The position numbers and the translations under genes are program-made. Below the pieces are notes generated by a model. It did not search any database. It was not told the DNA's origin and saw only the letters and a list, made by a program, of their open reading frames with translations. Below are positions 11,998-22,779 of a stretch of DNA of 64,000 bases, piece after piece; the first letter of the stretch is position 1, and each line of letters begins with the position of its first letter. Source of the DNA: Epiperipatus broadwayi (taxonomy: Eukaryota; Onychophora; Udeonychophora; Euonychophora; Peripatidae); the NCBI GenBank assembly GCA_028023455.1, contig JAQFVV010000027.1, positions 6,817,845 to 6,881,844 on the forward strand. Reading direction: 5' to 3'.

Positions 11998-12411
11998 CTT
12001 ATGAATAATATTTCTATAGTGTAATTTTCATTACACCACTCTCATGCAAGATAGAGGCTGGTTTCTATCCACTTTCAACACCTTGTGGAAGCGTGTAATC
12101 ATAATCATATGTCATGCAAAATAGGGTATGGTTTTTGTCTACTTTTAACACCTTGAGGAAGGATGTAATCATCAACATATGATCAAAGACATACCATGTC
12201 TTTTATCATGTTTATCATTACACCCTTCCACAAAGTATTAAAAGTGGATAGAAATCAGTCCCTATCTTGAGAGAGAGAGTGATGTTTTTTTGTCATATGT
12301 TTATAATTCCATCTTTTTACAGGTGTTAAAAGCAGATAGAAACCAGTCCCTACCTTGCGTAAGAATGGTGTAGTGAAAGTTAAATGGATAATCTTTAGTC
12401 TAATGAATGAC
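11998..12411. repeat. HR2 nested double hairpin
   Basis: Starts 'aataatatttctatag' and 'cattacaccactctc' and closes with the mirrored 'gaatggtgtagtgaaag ... tctaatgaatgactaat'. Inside, two successive copies of the 'tgcaagatag...ctatccac..aacaccttg' segment face two inverted ones, so the transcript could fold into nested hairpins. It lacks the hammerhead core. Confidence 0.6.
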
Positions 12412-12450
12412 TAATAAAAATTAATACCCTATCTTTTAATTTGTACAAAA

Positions 12451-13346
12451 GCGACAACGGTACTGTTGTATTAGAGCTGCGACATGAAGAATTATAATCG
12501 TTTAATCATTAAATTAATTAGGCTATTAAATCAAAAACATATTTTAAAATCTACATTAAAAAAAAAACAATTTAACAAAAAAAAAATAGGAAAAGCATTA
12601 ATGTAAAGAATAGTTAAAATGCGTATTTAAATCAAATTGAGTGTGTGTTTGCACGTGCATATTCTGCATAATCTATTTTAATACATAGTACTTGTTTATA
12701 CCTGCATTTATATATGTAATATATGCGGGATTCGAATTCAGACGTTTACACGACCTACAACTCTCAGTGCCATCTTATATTGTTGACTCACCTGATCACA
12801 CACATGTTGAAAAGATAAGTAATCACCAATATACGTATTTCGTGCTTAACCAGAACTCATTAAAGTATGAAGATTGGTTATCTTAATATAAAGCTGAGTA
12901 CTAATTGTATATATGTGTGGAGATGATAATCTGAATCAACTGATGAGTGCTGGTTTAGCACGGAATATTGGTGATTATTTATCTTTTCGACATGTGTGTG
13001 ATCAGGTGAGTCAACAATATAAGATGGCACTGAGAGTTGTAGGTCGGGTAATAGTCTGAGTTCGAATCCCGCATATATTACATATATAAATGCAGGTGTA
13101 AGCCTGTACAATGTATTAAAATAGATTATGCAGAATATGCACGCACAAACACACACTCAGTTTGATTTAAACACGCATTTTAACTATTCTTCACATTAAT
13201 GCTTTTCGTATTTTTTTGTGTTAAATTGTTTTGTTTTTTTTAAATGTAGATTTTAAAATATGTTTTTGATTTAATAACCTAATTAATTTAATGATTAAAC
13301 GATTATAATTCATGTCGCAGCTCTAATGCCACAGTACCGCGATAAC
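12451..13346. repeat. 895-bp palindrome (foldback) built on HR1
   Basis: Arms 12451-12860 and 12942-13346 are inverted copies about 405-410 bp long with few differences and an 80-bp loop. The outer ends are 'gcgacaacggtactg' and its near mirror; landmarks such as gcgggattcgaattc (12725) and gagttcgaatcccgc (13058) mirror each other around about 12898. The inner part of each arm is HR1 sequence, including hammerhead remnants. The outer ~250 bp of each arm is not seen in other HR1 copies here. Short frames inside are chance. Confidence 0.85.
12921..12995 (+). ncRNA. Hammerhead-like motif at the centre of the palindrome, decayed
   Basis: CTGATGA is intact and is followed by a perfect-length stem GTGCTG/TAGCAC (one G-T pair). 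The next block is GGAA instead of GAAA and helix III is shortened. The outer helix-I pair ATAATC/GATTAT is present. The mirrored copy in the left arm (minus strand) keeps GAAA but has lost CTGATGA. Confidence 0.5.
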
Positions 13347-13349
13347 ATA

Positions 13350-14150
13350 CTGAAACCTGTGCCGCACTCATAATCAAACCATAATATTTAAATTAGTTTG
13401 TGTTTTCAAATTGATAGTTTTTAAGAAAAGAATTAAATGATTTGATATTTTACTTATATATATCCACGGCATTCTTACCGCGCATCAACTCTGTTTAAAA
13501 ATTACATACGGAGCATCAAATGTAATAATTTAACTTTTTGTTTCTTTATTTTGTTTTTAAACAAAAAAAAAATATTTTTTTTTTCTTAATTCAGTGGAGA
13601 ATGTTTTGGCACTCCTTCAGCGCTGACGGTGCATTAATAAAGAACCGGCAGCAAATAAAAATATTTTCTTTATTTTTTTTAACTTCAATTATATAAATAA
13701 ATTAAAAGCTTGATTTATTACTTATTTGTTGCGTTTGTCAAATTAATGGATGCAGATAATAATTCCGTGACAATAAACAGAATATTTTAACTTTATTTAC
13801 TAAAGATTGTATCACGTGATGTTATTTCTTTTTCTTGAAATGAATCAAAAACAAGCACATTAAAATGTAGAAATTCATTTGACCTTATTATCTGGAAACA
13901 AAAAATTAGAGGCTCCTGAGTTTTACCGACAGCAAATGAATTGGTGTTAAAATCATTTACTATGGTGAGCAAAAATTTCCTATTTAATTTTTAGTCGGAC
14001 CGGGGGGACGGGGACGACGATGATGACGAAAAGATCTGGCTATTTCCTACTATATTTTTGAAAGCTATGCGAATAGTAGGCAATCTATTGGTCAACTCTC
14101 CCAACTGAACAGATCACATAACTGAAAAAAATGTGTTTAAAACATTCATT
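13350..14150. other. Unassigned sequence
   Basis: No gene or named repeat seen. A short GC-rich patch at 13994-14040 (cggaccggggggacggggac) stands out from the AT-rich background, without a clear function. Confidence 0.45.
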
Positions 14151-14504
14151 TTGTCATCATCATCATAGTCAATCATCATCGATCCATTGCAGGATGAAGG
14201 CCTCCCCAAGTTCAATCCATATTCTCTAATCTATAGTTTATCTTCTTTACATACCCCAGCACATTTTTTTATTTCATCCATCCATCGCTTTTGTGATCTC
14301 TTTTTAGGTATTTTAAAACTCTTGGAATCCAGTTAAGATTTTAACTGTCTATTATCATCATCTATTAATATTTCCAGCTCAACTCCATTTCAGTCTTTTA
14401 CTTCTTTCAATGATATCAGTAAAACCTATTTGTTCTCACACCCATGTACTCCATTTTTGATCTCTTCTTGTTACTCCTAACATAGTCTCTCTATACTTCA
14501 CCAA

Positions 14505-14695
14505 GTGCAATAATTGCAAGAAAATAAAATTCATACATCATGTGATTTAATAAGCTTATACTACAAATGTAATCTAATGCCTGAATATCCTAGTGCCTCA
14601 CCGAAGACAGGCAGAATTAGAAACCGGTTTGATGATAGGAATATTTGGAAAGTTTGTTAAGAGCTGTTAGCATGCTCGTTATATAACATTCATCG
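14505..14695 (+). repeat. HR4 repeat nested in an RTE relic
   Basis: About 190 bp, matching 50505-50740 through 'aatctaatgcctgaatatcc', the hammerhead-like core, and 'tttggaaagtttgtt..gagct'. There is no coding capacity. The RTE sequence is interrupted at ctctatacttc / cgagtggtc. Confidence 0.6.
14584..14645 (+). ncRNA. Hammerhead-like motif in HR4, degraded
   Basis: Reads CCGAAGA (for CTGAAGA), a damaged stem II, GAAA, a 2-bp palindromic helix III (AC-CG-GT), T at the cleavage position, then TGA that pairs with TCA just 5' of the core. The outer helix I is TCCTA/TAGGA. Core base C3-U4 and stem II are damaged, so it is not expected to be active. Confidence 0.45.
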
Positions 14696-14909
14696 AGTGG
14701 TCTAAAGTTTTTGTATTGCCCTTCTGTTAAATGTCCAACTCTCAGATCTGTAAGTAAGACCCAGTAACATACATTTATTAAAAACCTTCCTTTTTAAACA
14801 CATAGACATATTTTCTTTTATATTGTTATTTCTATCAAAAGCACTTCATCCAAGTTTAAGACTATGATTAAATTCATCCCTTGTGTTTACATTGGTAGTA
14901 AAACATTCA

Positions 14910-15990
14910 TTTATAAGAAATAAAGTAGCCATTGAAGAGAAAAAAAATATTTCAATGTTAAAAGATTTGTAAAACTAAGCCAGCCTTTGTCATGCTATTG
15001 GTCAGCTATCCCAAGCTGGATAGATCCCTGATTCATAGTTGGTCATCCAAGAAATAAATAACACTCAAAAGCATAGTAGTACTGTTCATAGTTAATCTTT
15101 TTACATTAAAACTAGTTGAGTAACTAAGTAAGAAAGTACTGTGGTAATATTTGTAATAGTACTACTAAAGCTATTTAGAATGTTATAGGCAAGATTCAAA
15201 ATTTATATATATAAAAAAGGGCCAATAATATATGCTTAATTCCCAATCCACCATAATATAAAAAGCCAGAAAGTACATCTCTTCAGGAATGACTGTTTTA
15301 TCATCAGAGATAAAAAAAACATCTAAAATTGATTAACAAAATATCTGCTTAATATATGTATTGTACTGTTTGTAATAATGTATGATTTATTGGTTGAAAA
15401 CCATGCAATGCACAAACACCAGACTAATTCTTAAGTACATTGTTCAGTCAGTGCTCTAAACTACACAGGGATAAAAATTGTCTACTAGAGATCAAAGTTT
15501 TTTATATATAACTAATGTGGAGGGGATTATAACCCAAAATGTACTTGTATTATCAATAAAACAGTGCAATTCGTACTATTATAACACTAGGTCGTGACGC
15601 TACTAATAGTAAATCAAACTTAATGATGTGGGAAAACCTGGGTTTTTCTTTTAAAGAATGGTATTAGATATTCATAAAAAACATAACTTTTTTAGTGCCT
15701 GCTTCTTCCTGTATGAAATCCCAAAAATAATGTGTCTTTCTTGAAAATTGATAAAAATAAAATCTGCAAGGAATTTTTGATTCACCCTTATATTTAAGAT
15801 ATTGTGGATAGAAAAAAGTGGAATAGTTGGATTAATTATTCCATTTAGCTCTTTTCAAAAATAATAGATATATTAATCTTTGATTAATGCTTTAAGTATA
15901 TATCTAGGTGCAAAATGATATGATAGATAACATACCTGTTTGTGAATGTAGAAAATATGGCACTTATGATTGAAATGATGATATAATAAG
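14910..15990. other. Unassigned AT-rich region
   Basis: I see no gene, RNA gene or repeat family that I can support here. Confidence 0.45.
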
Positions 15991-16001
15991 ATAGAACAGA
16001 T

Positions 16002-16373
16002 ATATTGCTTATAATAACTCCTCTCATATACACTTTGATGCTAATTTTTTTAAAATAAAACATTTTTTCCTGACAGTAGAGGAAATTGACAATGCTCTGA
16101 TGAAGACTTCTGGACAGTCAAAACTGATACCTTATTTTCCTGACAGTTTCAACTGTACACCAGTCTTCATCAGTGCTTTCTCAATTTTTTCTACCTTAAA
16201 AGATAGAGGAAATTGAGAAAGCTCTGAGGAAGACTGCTGGACAGGGTAAAGAAAATTGAGAAATCTCTGATGAAGACTGCTGGACAGTCAAAACTATCAG
16301 AAAAATAAAGAATTTTATTTAAAAAAATTTTTTTCATTAAAGTGTATATGAGAGGAGTTATTATAAGCAATAT
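16002..16373. repeat. 372-bp element with 35-bp terminal inverted repeats
   Basis: The terminus 16002-16036 (atattgcttataataactc...) is mirrored at 16339-16373. The interior holds four copies, in both orientations, of a module reading roughly gaggaaattga..gctctgatgaagac..ctggacag. 'tcaaaactatcag' flanks it. It is probably a non-autonomous foldback element. The module resembles the tgatgaag box of the hammerhead repeats but lacks GAAA, so I do not call a ribozyme. Confidence 0.65.
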
Positions 16374-16499
16374 ATATGAATATATGAAGAAATGCAAAGA
16401 AAGCAAAGGAGAAGAATAAGAGTATATACTTCTAACAAGATATAACAGGCATGATGAAAAATAGAGATTCTGGAATATATTTCTCTATTGAAAGTAGAA

Positions 16500-16725
16500 T
16501 ATTTGTTTTAATCAAATGGATTTATGAGTCAGGAGTTCAGGTGCCAGAACAGGAAGTGAGTTGAGGATCTTACACTCTGAAGTCTGACACTTTTAACACT
16601 ACTCTAAATGACAGGAGCAAATCAGAAGTTTATAAAAAGTTCAAGCACCAAAAGGGGCAGAATTGAAATTGATATGAGGACCATACAATCCAAAAACAGA
16701 CATTTGACCACTGCCTTATACAATG
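16500..16725 (-). repeat. SINE-B relics, two heads, minus strand
   Basis: Two successive diverged copies on the + strand read '..aagtt..gagcacc..', 'ttgag(g)a..cttacactc', and 'accactgccttatacaatgcagg', the reverse of the SINE-B head. Strongly degraded. Confidence 0.4.
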
Positions 16726-17945
16726 CAGGCTAAAATAATTAAATGCCTACTTTTGTTTTCTATTTTAGCATTGTTTGGGTTTATAATGAGTACTAATATC
16801 AATGTTAATGGCTTTCTTTATTACTTCTACAATGTATTATACATTTATTTTATCAATAACAATTTCCATAGCCCCAGTAATCTTCTTCAGATCTATAACA
16901 AACATAAATATAAACATAATACATAAATATTTTACAGCAATGCATAACTTCGATTCATATATATATATATATTTCATATTATAGATTCTTTTTAATTAAC
17001 ATATATATCTATCTATCATATATGCCTTTATACTCTTTTATATATATATTTACAGAAGTATTTAAAATTTTAATATTTTTATATACATATTATTTTAAAA
17101 AACATAATCAATACCTCTTATAATCATATATAATATATTCTACAGTTTTATACCATTTTTTACTTATTATTTTATTTATTACTGTATTCACGTTTTACTT
17201 TATCTTTAACTTTAACATTTTATATTATTCATATTTTAATCCTTTATATATATCAACATTTAATATTTATCCTTAATTTATATTTATAACTTTAATTCTT
17301 TTTATTTTTTATTTTCAATTCTTTCTAACGTATTTTTTAATTTTAATTTATAATTTTTTATCATATCTTGTACTCACCTTTTTAATCCTAAACTAACTCA
17401 ACTGTTAATTATTTAAGCTTTTAAATTTTCTAATTATTTCTAGTGGCTCCCTCTTTTTTTATTATAAATTAATTGTATTTTTATTATAATTTCTTATAAT
17501 ATTATCTTTTTACTTGTAACAAAGTTCTTTTAGTTTGTATTTGAGTAAATTAATTAGACTAAACTCTTAGTAAACTCTGCATTTTATTTCTGCATTAACT
17601 TAAAACACATTTAATAGTGTTTCAACCATTTAAATATAGTCATTTTCAAGAGAAACACATGGTAATACTTATGCCAGCAATTTCATTAATGTTCTTAAAC
17701 AATTACAATAGACTCATATGTTCTTCTGACTCTAAAGTTTTCTATTTTTGTGTTCTTTTCTGGAATTAAAGTAGTTGCTCATTTACACGTGGCTGCTGCT
17801 ACTGATGATATGAATGTACTAATAATCTCCACCAAGAAACTGTGATTAAGAAGCATTACTTGCCTGGTTAATAAATTCATGAGTAGAAAAAATTTTATGG
17901 TCTCTCCTTTCTAGTTTTAACTTCGAAGAATATATACTCATTTAC
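16726..17945. other. AT-rich region without recognised features
   Basis: A very T/A-rich stretch with simple ta runs (16957-16972). No gene or recognisable repeat. Confidence 0.5.
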
Positions 17946-17949
17946 CGAT

Positions 17950-18480
17950 CAATAACTAGATGGCTAACTAGATTACCTAAGGGTTGATTATTTGAAAATG
18001 GATTTTTTGATGACTTAACTATTAATAAAATATCATAATCCAAGCAGTTCTGCTGCAATAACCATAGATTCACAATACACCAATTATATGTTTTATAGTT
18101 TGTGCTTGACTACCTTTACATAGATAAGTATTTGATAAAGTCCATTTATGAAGCAGATGGGCACAATGATTATGAGGTGTTCTGAATCTGTTGATGAAAC
18201 TACAGTTATGTGTAGGAATATCAAATCCAACTGGCTTTATTATTGGATCTGGAAAAGAATTTGGTTCAGGATATCGTAAGAATTTCATCTTTTCATCCTA
18301 ATTCTTTGATTACTGATTCTTAATTGAACATCTAAAAGGGGAATCTTGATTTAAAGGAGGCTTAAGTAGTGAAACTATATCTTGAATCATTGTCAAATCC
18401 AATCTGCTTAATAATTGAAAATAGCATGGCTTTTTCTTTCAAGAATTGGTATTTGGGTATTGATTTACTAAACTTTATAT
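17950..18480 (-). pseudogene. C-terminal relic of a third non-LTR RT lineage
   Basis: The longest open piece (18070-18288, minus) contains FINRFRT, HCAHLLHKW, and a QAQTIKHII end. This pattern (NRxRTxHxxC...LHKW...C....QTxxHI) is the conserved tail found after the RT domain in several animal LINEs. The usual CxCG zinc-binding pair is damaged (CKGS). Upstream and downstream parts are frameshifted. Confidence 0.6.
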
Positions 18481-18544
18481 GTTTTTTTACATTTTGTTTA
18501 AAGAGGAAATGTATTGCACCTTAATTTGATTATGTATCTAGGTT

Positions 18545-18745
18545 ATCATGGCAACACAGACTAACACACTCCGTTAGAGGGCTGCCTTAAAATTCGATAT
18601 CAAGAATCTTAAGGTATAAGTTCGATTCCTATGTTAGCATTGTCCCTATTCAGGCCAGCATCATCTAAAGAAGAATGGAGAATAATAACAATCAAACATT
18701 GTGAAATCTACTAACCTGTGTTATCTCCTAATTTGTGTTATTAGT
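18545..18745 (+). repeat. SINE-C copy, plus strand
   Basis: A tRNA-like head with B box agttcgattcc (one mismatch from the consensus), a possible 6-bp acceptor pairing (ctaaca/tgttag), then the family tail 'gccagcatcatctaaagaagaatggagaataata' in shortened form and 'ctactaacctgtgttatct'. Matches 9493-9685 (-). Confidence 0.6.
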
Positions 18746-19325
18746 AACAATTGTTTATATTTGGAAAAGTTTAAAATTTTCTAAGCCTTTAACATTTAAT
18801 GATAGATGATGGAAATAACCAACATATTCAGTGTTCTTATTTTTTAAATAATAACGATTAATTATTTGTTTTTTAAAAACATAAAATTCATAACATAATT
18901 TTTCTCAATTTAATAAATATTTATAGATTTTTTTTTAAAAAAAAAAAGATTAAATTAATAACTGTTTGCGTTTGCAAATGTCACATTGGATCACATGATC
19001 TTATGTTAATTATATATAAACAGTAATTTATTTAAAAAATAAAAAAAATCAACAAATCAAAACAACAGGTTTCTATTGTTCTATTTTTAATTTAAAACTT
19101 CAAATCTTAATGTATTTGGAGAAAAAAAGATATTTGAATTTTTAAAACGTTTTCATTCTTTTCTCCGCCTCTGTTTGTCTTTACTAATGAAACAATAGAT
19201 TTTTTTTATAAAGTTATTTATTTCTGATAATAAAATTGTAGCTTTCCTGTTAAACGTTAAAGATTAACCCATTTTTGGCTATTTTTTTAGTCCTAGGAAG
19301 TATTACATATGACAAAAATCTCGTA

Positions 19326-19427
19326 GTCAAGCATTGGTGGTCGAGGGGTCAGCGACAGCTGTTTTACAAACAGTTGTCCCGGGTTAGCGGGTTCGCTTCC
19401 CGGCTGATGCTATGACACGTGAGAAAA
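19326..19427 (+). repeat. SINE-A copy with 12-bp target-site duplication
   Basis: aaaaatctcgta occurs at 19314-19325 and 19428-19439. The element between them is about 102 bp: gtcaagcattgg, an A-box-like tggtcgaggggtcagcg, an anticodon-arm-like stem, B-box-like ggttcgcttcc, cggctgatgc, tatgacacgtgag, and part of an A run. The ends gtcaagcat and atgctatgac pair to extend the acceptor stem. This is the best-preserved plus-strand copy. Confidence 0.8.
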
Positions 19428-19479
19428 AAAAATCTCGTATAACCTAAACTTATTTATTGAAGAGTAACTTAATATTTGA

Positions 19480-19900
19480 ATACAAATATAATGTATACAG
19501 AACTTTAGATATAATTAGAGAAGATTTGAACACAGACATTCAAGCTCCCTTCAGCTATCCACTCCATCTTATATAACCGATACACATGACCACGTACACG
19601 TGTAAAAGGTAAATGATCTCCAATACATATATTTTGCGCAGAACCAGCCCTCTTCAATTGGTGCAGATCATCATCACCCACACATATATACAATCAGTGC
19701 TCAGTTTATATTAAGATAGCAAATTTTCCAACTTTAATGGACAGACGTAAATCTTCTCTACAGTCCAACTCTTCAGCCATCCATATTATTGAAAGTCGGA
19801 TGCTGGAACGCTCAAATCCTTTGTTATTTTCAATATTGTTGTCAAACCCATGTCGCTTTAAATTACTTTGATCCCTCATATATAAGATCTTAATATGTCA
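19480..19900 (-). repeat. HR1 repeat, minus strand
   Basis: On the minus strand this reads through the HR1 landmarks in order: '..gagcgttccagcatccg', 'ggatggctgaagagttgg', 'tctac', 'atcttaatataaactgagcactgattg', the hammerhead region (decayed: TTGAAGA and AAAA replace the core boxes), 'tggagatcatttacc', 'gtggtcatgtgtatcgg', 'agatggagtggatagctgaa', 'cagacattc'. A minus-strand frame (19505-19693) is chance. Confidence 0.65.
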
Positions 19901-19904
19901 AATA

Positions 19905-20085
19905 TATAGACGAGGAATGGCCAGAATTCAGGCTGAATTTGTAATATTTGACTACAAGTATAATATATACTGAACTTTAGATGTAATTTATTTTTTTTCA
20001 CGTGTATGTGGTCATGTGTATCGGTTATCTAAGATGGCATGGATAGCTAAAAGGAGTTTGAAAGTCTGTGAGGTTCACTTAGATG
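19905..20085 (+). repeat. HR1 3' fragment
   Basis: Contains 'cacgtgtatgtggtcatgtg', 'tatcggttatctaagatggc', 'ggatagctaaaaggag' and 'gaaagtctgtg', the downstream third of HR1. The ribozyme part is absent. Confidence 0.5.
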
Positions 20086-20490
20086 GGTTGTAATTATTTT
20101 GTAAAAATTTTGTACAGAACTGATTTTCATCTGATAAGTCTGTAATTTCTAATATAATCTTTAACACCTTTTTAAAATATTAATATTAACATTGCAATCT
20201 TCCAATAATCTGGTACATCTTTATCATTTAAACATTTGATATATAACTTTACTAAAAGATTGATAATAAAGAGACTGAAATGAAGCTGCTAGAAAAATAA
20301 TAGGTAGATACTGAATCAAAAGACTTTATAGAAAAAAACCTAGAAAGTGACCACATGTGAGATGGGTGGATAAAATAAGGAAGTTTGCTAGTATGTTGTG
20401 GAGAAGAGAGACTAGAAATCGGAGAAAGTGGACTAAACTTGGAAAGACCTTCGTCCTGAAGTGGTCATAGTGTTTGAAAAAGATGATGAT
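20085..20490 (+). mobile_element. RTE insertion with 5' inversion
   Basis: 20085-20283 matches the RTE RT segment (cognates of KCLNDKD, PDDWKNA, RNYRPIS) on the minus strand. Directly abutting it, 20284-20490 matches the RTE C-terminus and 3' end on the plus strand and finishes in a gatgatgat tail. About 1.1 kb of element between the two segments is missing. An inverted 5' piece upstream of a correctly oriented 3' piece is the signature left by twin priming during LINE insertion. Confidence 0.7.
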
Positions 20491-20519
20491 AATCCTCACA
20501 CAACCATATTCTATTTATT

Positions 20520-20780
20520 TTCACCAACATATTGAAATGAAGCTGAATGGATATATTGCTAAAAAAATAATAATAGATGGATAATATCTTAAATTGAATT
20601 TTAAAACATTATAAAAGACCTAGAAAGAAACCGCATGTGAGATGAATAGCTAAAATAAGGAAAATTGCTGTTTGTGTGGAGAGAGACTAGGAATCAGATA
20701 AAGTGTATTAAAACCGGAAAGCCTTTCATCCTGCAGTGGGCCGTAATGGTTGAACATGATGATGATAATAATACTCAAGC
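20520..20780 (+). pseudogene. RTE 3'-end relic
   Basis: A diverged copy of the last ~250 bp of RTE: cognates of DIARKDDNRW, KRPRRRPHVR, and the closing 'ttcatcctgcagtggg..taatggttga' followed by a gatgatgataataata tail. 5'-truncated; not coding. Confidence 0.7.
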
Positions 20781-20789
20781 TATCATATT

Positions 20790-21395
20790 CAGTAATAATA
20801 TATTTTGTTTAAAAAACAACAACATCCTATTTATTTTCACAATTATAATAGGACGTGTTTTCTTTGTCAGCAAAACCGATGTATTTATAAACTGTTTTTT
20901 ATCCATTTCCGGATGAAAACAAAAGGCCAAAATGAATAAATTTTAACTTCAACAACATAAAACAAATTTATACCACTACTGATTACGGATGTTAAGTCTT
21001 TATTATTATTTATTTATCTAAAAAAAAAAGTTATAAAAAAACAAAAATATTTAGTTGTGTGTGCATGCATTGAATAAATTATTATAAATCTTTTGTCAAT
21101 TCGTGCACCCCGCTACTGTTTGTCATTTATCACTTCTTGCAAACGGTTGATAATGGATTAGATCCCCGCTATTGGGTCATAAAAATACTTTTAAGGGGTC
21201 ATGACCGATCTTTTTTTTAAATTAAAAAAAAATTGTTTTAAATAATAATTGAAACCATTTTTTATATATAAAATGTATGGCCATTAGACAAGTTGAGATT
21301 TCTGGGTAATCGAATATTCTGACACATCAAAAGACTTCATCATCAATTATAGATTACCGTTGCTTCATTTTCTTAATATATTTTATTAATAACCG
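20790..21395. other. Unassigned AT-rich region
   Basis: No recognised gene or repeat. A short segment of more mixed composition around 21100-21200 shows no feature I can support. Confidence 0.45.
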
Positions 21396-21399
21396 GTTG

Positions 21400-21535
21400 A
21401 GTAGCTGAGAGGTTTCATGTAGTAGTATGGTGTCAGGCTCTGGACATAAGATATTAGGATCGTTTCTGATTCAGATACTTTTGGCGCTTAAACTTTTTAT
21501 GAATGCCCAACTATTGGAACCATTCAGTTGTTTTT
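21400..21535 (+). repeat. SINE-B-like copy, plus strand
   Basis: Has the head-like 'gttgagtagctgagagg..', 'agtatggtgtcagg', 'aggatcgtttctgattc' (B-box-like), and the family tail 'ggcgcttaaactttttatgaatgccca..ggaaccatt'. Diverged. Confidence 0.45.
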
Positions 21536-21919
21536 TTTAAACCGACTCAAAATTTAGAGTTTGTAGTATTGTGTTTATGCATGAATCTAATAAACACAGA
21601 CTCGTATAAATAGGATTGAATATTTATTTCACGCAGATATAAATCTATTGGCATATATATATATACACAATATATTTACATATACAATAATGTTTGATGT
21701 ATGTACGCCTGATACGTTAGCTGAGATATTCGTTCAGATGCCTTGCAACTATTAACGTAAGGGACTTCAAGTACCCTTCCAGGTTTACCTAACCTTTTCA
21801 ACTGTATTGTGATAGCTTATCTTGTATGTAGGTACAGTGACACTTTCTGCTGTTGTGTGATAGCTTGTCTCATATCTGGTTTGATATAGCAGCTTCCAGT
21901 TCTAGTATTAACTTGCCTC

Positions 21920-22155
21920 ATTTCTTCAACCATATAATGGACGTGTATATTCAGCTCTGACAATAATTTGTTGTTGTCTGACTTTACCTCCAATTAGACT
22001 GACTCCTTATAGCCAGATCCTTTCCACAATGAAAGCAATCAAATTTACTGAGCGTCACCACTCATTGACCTTATGACTGCTCAATCCATTAAAGATAAGA
22101 TGGGATCTGATTAGTCCATTAGTTGAAGGTATGTTGAGATGTAACACATATATTT
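21920..22155 (+). repeat. Dispersed repeat of unknown family, copy 2
   Basis: Diverged direct copy of 1-255. Sequence to its left (21700-21920) may belong to the same element but has no second copy in the window to test this. Confidence 0.5.
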
Positions 22156-22309
22156 ATAGATATTGAGTCTGTTTTTGGTAAAAGTATTTTAAATGGCCTA
22201 TCTCCTTTTTTTATATAAAAACTGATATTTAAAACTAATAAGACACCATGTGAGCTCATTTCACATATGCTTACACAATGCTGTTCAGTATCAAATTCTT
22301 TTTCCTCAC

Positions 22310-22520
22310 CATGATTATGCCATCTAGTGTGAGCTTCAGTAACTAACAGATGCCAGATGGTAGTGCGTAATAAAGCTCCTCACTGATGAAAGCCATAAGC
22401 TAGAAACTAGTCTGAGAATATTGGATAGGACAGCACTGGATAGAGATTTTTTTAAGCACTACCATCTGGCATTTATTGATTATTAAATCTTGCACTAGGT
22501 GGCATAATTGAGGTGAGAAA
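22310..22520 (+). repeat. HR3 repeat with hammerhead-like core
   Basis: Starts with the tail-like 'ccatctagtgtgagctt' on one side and ends 'gcactaggtggcataattg' on the other, in inverted sense (outer arms mirror each other: tgccagatggtagtgc / gcactaccatctggca). The hammerhead-like core lies between. No coding capacity. Confidence 0.6.
22370..22432 (+). ncRNA. Hammerhead-like motif in HR3 (core boxes intact)
   Basis: CTGATGA at 22383-22389, stem II AGC-CATAA-GCT bounded by an A-A mismatch, then GAAA. Helix III is only AC/GT with the loop TA (palindrome actagt), with C at the cleavage position. Helix I starts CTCA/TGAG. All invariant core bases are present. The A-A first pair in stem II, where natural hammerheads nearly always have G-C, makes activity uncertain. 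Confidence 0.55.
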
Positions 22521-22779
22521 AAAATTTATTACAGAAAACTATTATAGTCCAATACATTGCACTAGACCTTGGGGGATAATATTGTATGCCCTTGTGATAA
22601 TACACAGGTTATTTTTTATAAAACAATTCAATGTCATTCAGTTAAATATTGACAAAAATCATGAAGAAAGCTTATCCATTTAACAGAAGGCATGAAATTT
22701 CAAATGCCAAAAAAATATTACATAAACTTTACTTACACATTCCTTTTAAATGGCAAATCGATTTCTTTTACTCCAATTG

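Larger units (their letters stand above)
14155..14905 (-). pseudogene. RTE C-terminal relic interrupted by an HR4 insertion
   Basis: The minus strand matches the C-terminal third of the RTE ORF, including the cognates of WAGHIAR and RRPHVRWMDEIRK, from about 14155 (with an atc-rich tail beside it) to 14905. The alignment breaks at about 14505 and resumes at about 14696. The ~190 bp between them is the HR4 repeat, which must have inserted later. Confidence 0.75.

Noticed and set aside
16081-16290. Hammerhead motif at ctctgatgaagac
   Set aside because: No GAAA box or helix III at the required distance.
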